Below are positions 59,905-64,000 of a stretch of 64,000 nt of DNA, piece by piece; the stretch's first letter is position 1; each line of letters begins with the position of its first letter. This stretch comes from Gottschalkiaceae bacterium SANA (GTDB taxonomy: Bacteria > Bacillota > Clostridia > Tissierellales > GPF-1). Below the pieces are notes generated by a model, which saw only the letters and a list, made by a program, of their open reading frames with translations, ran no database searches and was not told the DNA's origin. Position numbers and translations under genes: made by a program. The stretch covers positions 1,674,001 through 1,738,000 of the forward strand of contig AP028876.1 of assembly GCA_036323355.1 (NCBI GenBank). The letters are read 5' to 3'.

Positions 59905-61950
59905 TAATAGATTATGTCTTGCGACAAAAGCTCGAGCAAATTTTTTGATTCCTTGTTTGGGAAAGTCAATCCAAATAAATTTGTAATCCAATTGTTGAAT
60001 GGATCCTTGGCCCAGTGTTTTATGTGTGACCAGACTACCTGGTTGCCATTCATCAGCGGGCAGACTCGACAGGAAGGGCTGGAGCTCTGTTAGATAAGGG
60101 GTGGGTGTGCATGGTGCTTGATCCAATCGTGTGTAGCTAAAGAAGGAACAAGATTTTTTGGCGCGCGTCATTCCTACATAGAAGAGTCTTCGTTCTTCTT
60201 CTAATAGGGCAATGTCCCCAAAGGAATCTTGTTTTTTCGCTATTGCTGAGGGGAGAATCCCGTCGATGAGGTCAATCATTAAAACATGATCGAATTCAAG
60301 TCCCTTTGCACCATGAAGGGTAGAGAGGGTGATGGAGGATTGTGGCTTTTCGAATCGAGAAAGTCTTGCTTGCAACTGATCACATCGAGAAAGAAAATCG
60401 ATAATCGAAACAGATTGGGTGGCCAGGGTTTGCAAAATGGATAGGTGTTGAGAATCGACTTCGCCGCGATAATTTGCTTTATCTTTTTTGCTATTCAAAT
60501 GGTCTCGATAATTCAGATCCCTGAGGATGGTCTCAATAGCAAAACTAGGCCGTTGTTTTTGAACTTGGTGGAAGCAGTCCTCAATTCTTTGGATATTACG
60601 GCGCTGATAGAGTGGCAGATCCGTTGTTTGAATGAGTCTTCGTAAGAGGTTCTCATCAGATTGAAGAGAGCGTAGTTGTTGGTAATCCCGTTTTTTAATA
60701 TAACCATTGAATTTATACCAAATTTGATCCAAGGACTCACCATCTGAAGGGTCTAAAGAAAAAAGGAAAAAAGCGCGAAAATCCTTGTAAAGGGCGGAAC
60801 GGAAAAAGTTTGTTTGTAAATCGCGCACATTCACTTGAATGTGTTGGCTCTCCATCACATTCAAGATAGGGAGGGCTGAAATGCGATTGCGAAATAGAAT
60901 ACCGATGGACCCTTGATCTTGTTTTTCTTGAACCTTTGATTCGATTTGTTTCAATTGATCCTCTGGATTGCTGCAGATATGCAGGTGAAGACTCGTTGAA
61001 ACGTCTTCTCTCTTAATCATATGCTTATCAAAACGTGATGTGTTTTTTTGTATGACGGCATTGGCCGCCTCGATTAAAGGTGTGCCTGACCGATAATTCG
61101 TTTCCATCCGATAAACAGAAAAGTTGGCCTCGTTTTTTGTAAATGCAAAAAGTTCTTCAGGCATGGCACCGCGAAATCCATAAATGGATTGATCATCATC
61201 AGCTACCATGAAGATATTCTTCTTTGATGAAAGAAGGCAGGATATCAATTGAAATTGTACGGGGGAAAGATCCTGGCTTTCGTCCACCTGAATATAGGGA
61301 TATCGCTTTTGTAATTGTTGACGAAGTGTTGAATCTTTACGCAAGCGGTTTAGGGTATGGCGCAATAAGTCATCATAATCAAACCAACGATTTTTTTCCT
61401 TTTCTGATTCGTATTGGGCAGCAATTTCGGGCAAAGCTTTAACCATGGACGAGGTGGCCACGGTGGTTTCTCGGTTTTTTGCTACGCTGATTTGACGAAG
61501 GATTTCTTCGATAACTTCTTCATTCGGCCATTCTCGATGCATGGAGAAGTGAATTTGTGCAATTAATTTTTTCTTGGATATGGGTGCACCTTTTCCTTCC
61601 AATAATGTCCACGCGGGCAATTCTCGATCAAATGCTTTCAAGAATCGGTAACAAAAGCTATGAAAGGTTGAAAAAGAAATGTTGGCATGAAGGTGGGATT
61701 GAAAGAGTTCGTTGAACCTCTTTTTCATGTCTAAGGCAGCTGCGCGGCTAAAGGTTAAGGAAAGGATTGAATGAGGGGTAATTTTTTCTTCAAATATTAA
61801 AAATCCGGTTCTACAGATTAAAGTTGTTGTTTTCCCTGCACCAGGTACTGCAAGAATCAAGGCGGGTCCTTGGGTATGTTGAATAGCGTCAATTTGTTGC
61901 TGGTTAAAGTGAAGAGCATGTGCCTGCTCGAGGTCTTGAATAAATGTCAT
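59881..61950 (-). CDS. UvrD/PcrA-type ATP-dependent DNA helicase
   Basis: A 689-residue superfamily 1A helicase. Motif I is LAVPGAGKTTTLICR, motif II VDESQDLSPVQFQL, motif III VADDDQSIYGFRGAMPEE, motif V LSTLHGAKGLEFDHVL and motif VI RRLFYVGMTRAKK. It is a little shorter than PcrA (about 720-740) and has a short C-terminal domain with PGSLVTHKTLGQGSIQQLD, the Tudor-like region that contacts RNA polymerase in PcrA/UvrD. It may be a second helicase rather than PcrA itself. AAGGAGG precedes the ATG. Confidence 0.93.
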   Translation of the reverse strand: MTFIQDLEQAHALHFNQQQIDAIQHTQGPALILAVPGAGKTTTLICRTGFLIFEEKITPHSILSLTFSRAAALDMKKRFNELFQSHLHANISFSTFHSFCYRFLKAFDRELPAWTLLEGKGAPISKKKLIAQIHFSMHREWPNEEVIEEILRQISVAKNRETTVATSSMVKALPEIAAQYESEKEKNRWFDYDDLLRHTLNRLRKDSTLRQQLQKRYPYIQVDESQDLSPVQFQLISCLLSSKKNIFMVADDDQSIYGFRGAMPEELFAFTKNEANFSVYRMETNYRSGTPLIEAANAVIQKNTSRFDKHMIKREDVSTSLHLHICSNPEDQLKQIESKVQEKQDQGSIGILFRNRISALPILNVMESQHIQVNVRDLQTNFFRSALYKDFRAFFLFSLDPSDGESLDQIWYKFNGYIKKRDYQQLRSLQSDENLLRRLIQTTDLPLYQRRNIQRIEDCFHQVQKQRPSFAIETILRDLNYRDHLNSKKDKANYRGEVDSQHLSILQTLATQSVSIIDFLSRCDQLQARLSRFEKPQSSITLSTLHGAKGLEFDHVLMIDLIDGILPSAIAKKQDSFGDIALLEEERRLFYVGMTRAKKSCSFFSYTRLDQAPCTPTPYLTELQPFLSSLPADEWQPGSLVTHKTLGQGSIQQLDYKFIWIDFPKQGIKKFARAFVARHNLLKKSDDSK

Positions 61951-62006
61951 GGTATTCCTCCTTGCTCTATTGTAGAAAAGAAATGAGTAGGATGCAAGTG
62001 GCGTGG

Positions 62007-62012
62007 TATAAT
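62007..62012 (+). promoter_or_regulatory. candidate -10 box for znuCB
   Basis: TATAAT 17 bases before the znuC start codon; no good -35 and no clear Zur box seen. Confidence 0.4.
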
Positions 62013-62028
62013 AACTTCGGAGGGTATT

Positions 62029-62781
62029 ATGAAAATTTTGGAAGTTAGAAATCTAGACGTCTTTCGAGGCGAGAAAAAAATATTGGAAGATGTTTCTTTT
62101 TCATTGGAAAGAGGAGAAGTTTTAGGCATTCTTGGTCCCAATGGAGGTGGAAAGAGTACCTTGGTGCAAGCCATTGCTCGATTGATCCCTTTTTCCAAGG
62201 GTGTCATTTGGATTGCCAAGGGAGAGCGCTTGGGCTATGTGCCTCAATTTGCCCATTTTGATGAGGAGTTTCCGATTACAGTTGAAGAAGTCGTTTTAAG
62301 TGGCAGTGTACATTTTTCAAAGAGGAAACGCATGGCAGCAGGAGATCATGAGAAAGCGCGGGATTTAATTCAACAATTTAATTTGTTTGATGTGGCAAAC
62401 CATTCGATTTCAGATTTATCCGGAGGCCAAACCCAAAGGGTTTTAATCTGTCGTGCCTTGATGGGAGATCCAACAATTTTGATGATGGATGAACCAACAG
62501 CCAGTATTGATTTTCAAACCAAGGATCAAATAATCAGACAATTGCGAGATAAGAAGCCGGATATGTCAATCGTCTTGGTTAGTCATGATTTGAATGTCGT
62601 CAATCAGACAGTCGGGTCCATTCTTTGTGTTAACTTCCATGCGGATTTTCATCCCAGCAATCAATTGGAGTCGGATGAATTAAAAAAAGTTTATGGTTGT
62701 CCCATTGAAGTTATTTTGCATGGAGAAATTCCTCATCGAGTCTTGGGCGGACACAGTGAAGAAGGGGAGGATAGAATTTGA
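62029..62781 (+). CDS. znuC: zinc/manganese-type ABC transporter ATPase
   Basis: A 250-residue ATPase of the ZnuC/MntB group. Walker A LGPNGGGKSTLVQA, signature LSGGQTQRVLICRAL, Walker B LMMDEPTASID, and LVSHDLNVV. The segment LGYVPQFAHFDEEFPITVEEVV is characteristic of metal importers of this type. CGGAGGG precedes the ATG. No binding protein (znuA) or regulator lies in the window. Confidence 0.92.
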   Translation: MKILEVRNLDVFRGEKKILEDVSFSLERGEVLGILGPNGGGKSTLVQAIARLIPFSKGVIWIAKGERLGYVPQFAHFDEEFPITVEEVVLSGSVHFSKRKRMAAGDHEKARDLIQQFNLFDVANHSISDLSGGQTQRVLICRALMGDPTILMMDEPTASIDFQTKDQIIRQLRDKKPDMSIVLVSHDLNVVNQTVGSILCVNFHADFHPSNQLESDELKKVYGCPIEVILHGEIPHRVLGGHSEEGEDRI

Positions 62782-63593
62782 TATTTTCTTATCAATTTGT
62801 ACAAAGAGCGATGATTGCTGCTTTGTTTTCAGGAATTATTTCCGGTCTTTTAGGCACTTTAATTACAGAAAAGAAAAAAATTATGATGACCAGCGGGGTT
62901 GCACATGCATCCTTTGGGGGAATTGGATTGGGGTATTTGATGGGGATTGACCCCATGATTCCAGCTTTGGGCGTTGCAGGTTTGGTTGTTATGATTATGA
63001 AACGCATGGAAAGTAAATTGTCCAGCCGTTCAGATACTGTGATGGGTATGCTTTGGGCCTTGGGTATGGCCTTGGGCATGATTTTTGTCGGTTTGCGGCC
63101 TGGCTATCCACCGGATATGACAAGCTACTTGTTTGGAGATATTTTAACCATTTCTCAGCGAGATTTATTCTTCATGGTTTTTGTCAGTTTGGCCTTTGTT
63201 CTTATTTTTAGCTTTCGATTTGAACAGTGGAAGTTGATTCTCTTTGATGAAGAGCATGCCTTGCTTCAAGGCTTGGCTGTAGATCGTTATCAGTCAATCT
63301 TTTATCTATCTATCGCGGTGGGTGTCATTGCAATGATCAAGGTTGTAGGCATAATTCTCACTCTTGCGATCTTAACAACACCACCCATGACGGCCAGACT
63401 CTTTACTAAACGATTGTTTCCCCGCATTATTTTGGCTACGTTTTTTGCGTGGGCTACGATATTTATTGGTTTTTTTCTATCCTTTATGATCGATGTGCCA
63501 TCCGGTGCCATGATTATTTTTGTTTCCGTGCTGGTCTACTTTATGATGGCTGGTGGAAAAAAAATTGTAAAAGTACTTGCAATTCACCATTAA
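62778..63593 (+). CDS. znuB: zinc/manganese-type ABC transporter permease
   Basis: A 271-residue permease with about eight membrane helices. The ABC-3 family pattern is seen as MIAALFSGIISGLLGTLITEKK, MTSGVAHASFGGIGLGYLM and the SYLFGDILTIS segment. The start is a TTG at 62778 overlapping the TGA stop of znuC, with AGGGGAGG 7 bases upstream. Its final codons hold the -35 of the glnA promoter. Confidence 0.92.
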   Translation: MIFSYQFVQRAMIAALFSGIISGLLGTLITEKKKIMMTSGVAHASFGGIGLGYLMGIDPMIPALGVAGLVVMIMKRMESKLSSRSDTVMGMLWALGMALGMIFVGLRPGYPPDMTSYLFGDILTISQRDLFFMVFVSLAFVLIFSFRFEQWKLILFDEEHALLQGLAVDRYQSIFYLSIAVGVIAMIKVVGIILTLAILTTPPMTARLFTKRLFPRIILATFFAWATIFIGFFLSFMIDVPSGAMIIFVSVLVYFMMAGGKKIVKVLAIHH

Positions 63594-63605
63594 TTTATGT
63601 ATACT
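63577..63605 (+). promoter_or_regulatory. glnA promoter
   Basis: TTGCAA (63577-63582), 17 bases, TATACT (63600-63605); the -35 is within the end of znuB. Confidence 0.65.
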
Positions 63606-63625
63606 CTTTTTAATAACTAAATCAC

Positions 63626-63690
63626 TTATCGGACAACGGCGTCCAACTAGCAGAGGTAAAACTCAGCTTGGTTGTGGCGCTTTTTTTGTA
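63626..63690 (+). promoter_or_regulatory. glnA leader with mutually exclusive hairpins (possible ANTAR target)
   Basis: A hairpin GGAC-AACGGC-GTCC (63631-63644) has a six-base loop with A first and G fourth, as in ANTAR-protein binding sites. A terminator is formed by GCGTCCAAC (63639-63647) with GTTGTGGCGC (63671-63680, one bulge) followed by seven T. The two share bases 63639-63644, so they cannot form together. A second hairpin AGCAGAG/CTCAGCT lies within the terminator loop. I do not see a clear second A-N-N-G hexaloop. Confidence 0.65.
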
Positions 63691-63710
63691 CTTATTAAGG
63701 AGGATGAAGA

Positions 63711-64000
63711 ATGAATAGAAATTATAACAAGGATGATGTTTTACGTATTGCTAATGAACAAGAGATTGCATTTATTCACTTACAGTTCACGGATGTTGCA
63801 GGTATCATGAAAAATCTTTCGATTCCATTGAATCAGTTGGAAGCAGCACTCGATAATGAATTGATGTTTGATGGATCTTCGATTGATGGATTTGTTCGTA
63901 TTGAAGAGTCTGATATGTATTTGTTCCCAGATCCAACGACCTTTGTGATTTTTCCTTGGTCAACTCCCGGTGCATTAGAAGCGCGATTGATCTGCGATGT
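63711..64000 (+). CDS. glnA: glutamine synthetase type I (5' part, runs off the window)
   Basis: The first 96 residues. The N-terminal beta-grasp domain shows [20 protein letters not shown] and the start of the catalytic domain has [20 protein letters not shown], the family signature containing the latch Ser. AAGGAGG precedes the ATG. The frame is open to the last base, so the gene continues beyond the window. It assimilates ammonium into glutamine. Confidence 0.95.
   Translation, partial: MNRNYNKDDVLRIANEQEIAFIHLQFTDVAGIMKNLSIPLNQLEAALDNELMFDGSSIDGFVRIEESDMYLFPDPTTFVIFPWSTPGALEARLICD

Noticed and set aside
1-64000. CRISPR arrays, insertion sequences, phage genes, attachment sites.
   Set aside because: No regularly spaced repeats, transposase or integrase motifs were found; gene spacing and codon use are uniform across the window.

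Overview
The window is 64 kb of densely packed, moderately low-GC DNA that looks like the chromosome of a strictly or facultatively anaerobic Firmicute of class Clostridia. The evidence is T-box leaders, Firmicute-type ribosome binding sites, pyruvate formate-lyase, the anaerobic (cbi-type) corrin pathway, an iron-sulfur L-serine dehydratase of the two-subunit Gram-positive type, a rubredoxin, a giant acyl-CoA dehydratase activase-type protein and a GlgC/GlgD pair. I cannot name the genus. I see no rRNA or tRNA gene, insertion sequence, prophage or CRISPR array; most of the window reads as ordinary core and metabolic genome.

Layout. 0-5 kb: an unknown membrane protein, a DegV protein, then pflB-pflA behind a promoter carrying a perfect TTGTGA-N6-TCACAA palindrome. 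4.9-16.3 kb: a cobalamin riboswitch followed by ten corrin-ring genes (cbiA, C, D, E, T, L, F, G, H, J) and a BtuFCD-like importer, nearly all translationally coupled. 16.3-21.8 kb: uppP, a Fur-box-controlled ferric-iron ABC importer, a cysteine-containing membrane protein and cytidine deaminase. 21.8-25.9 kb: a DUF1576 membrane protein with a small partner, a frameshifted lipoprotein, a rubredoxin too short for ordinary ORF calling, a GNAT acetyltransferase and a TraX-like protein. 26-33.5 kb: a PTS operon whose EIIA is fused to its regulator, then a second AfuA/FbpA-like ABC importer.

33.5-34.2 kb holds the most unusual object. It is a complete T-box leader with its own promoter and terminator, and it controls no enzyme or transporter. 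Instead it is followed by two gapless paralogous 36-residue peptides with near-identical C-terminal halves, a third 18-residue ORF, and a long-stem terminator. I know of no described system of this form.

34.2-44.7 kb: a metallo-beta-lactamase-fold hydrolase, a VTT-domain membrane protein, trmB, sdaAB-sdaAA, a YihY-type membrane protein, acylphosphatase, a DUF4349 lipoprotein and a 1413-residue activase/dehydratase-type fusion. 44.7-56.9 kb: a glycogen operon (glgB, glgP, glgC, glgD, glgA, a GH13 amylase) followed by a PHP phosphatase and a phosphoglucomutase; together these make, break and re-route glucose-1-phosphate. 56.9-59.9 kb: thrS under a T-box, then rsmE. 59.9-64 kb: a UvrD-type helicase on the minus strand, znuC-znuB, and the start of glnA behind a leader that resembles an ANTAR antitermination target.

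Starts were chosen by ribosome-binding-site spacing where several in-frame starts exist. All functions are from motif reading only; no database search was run.
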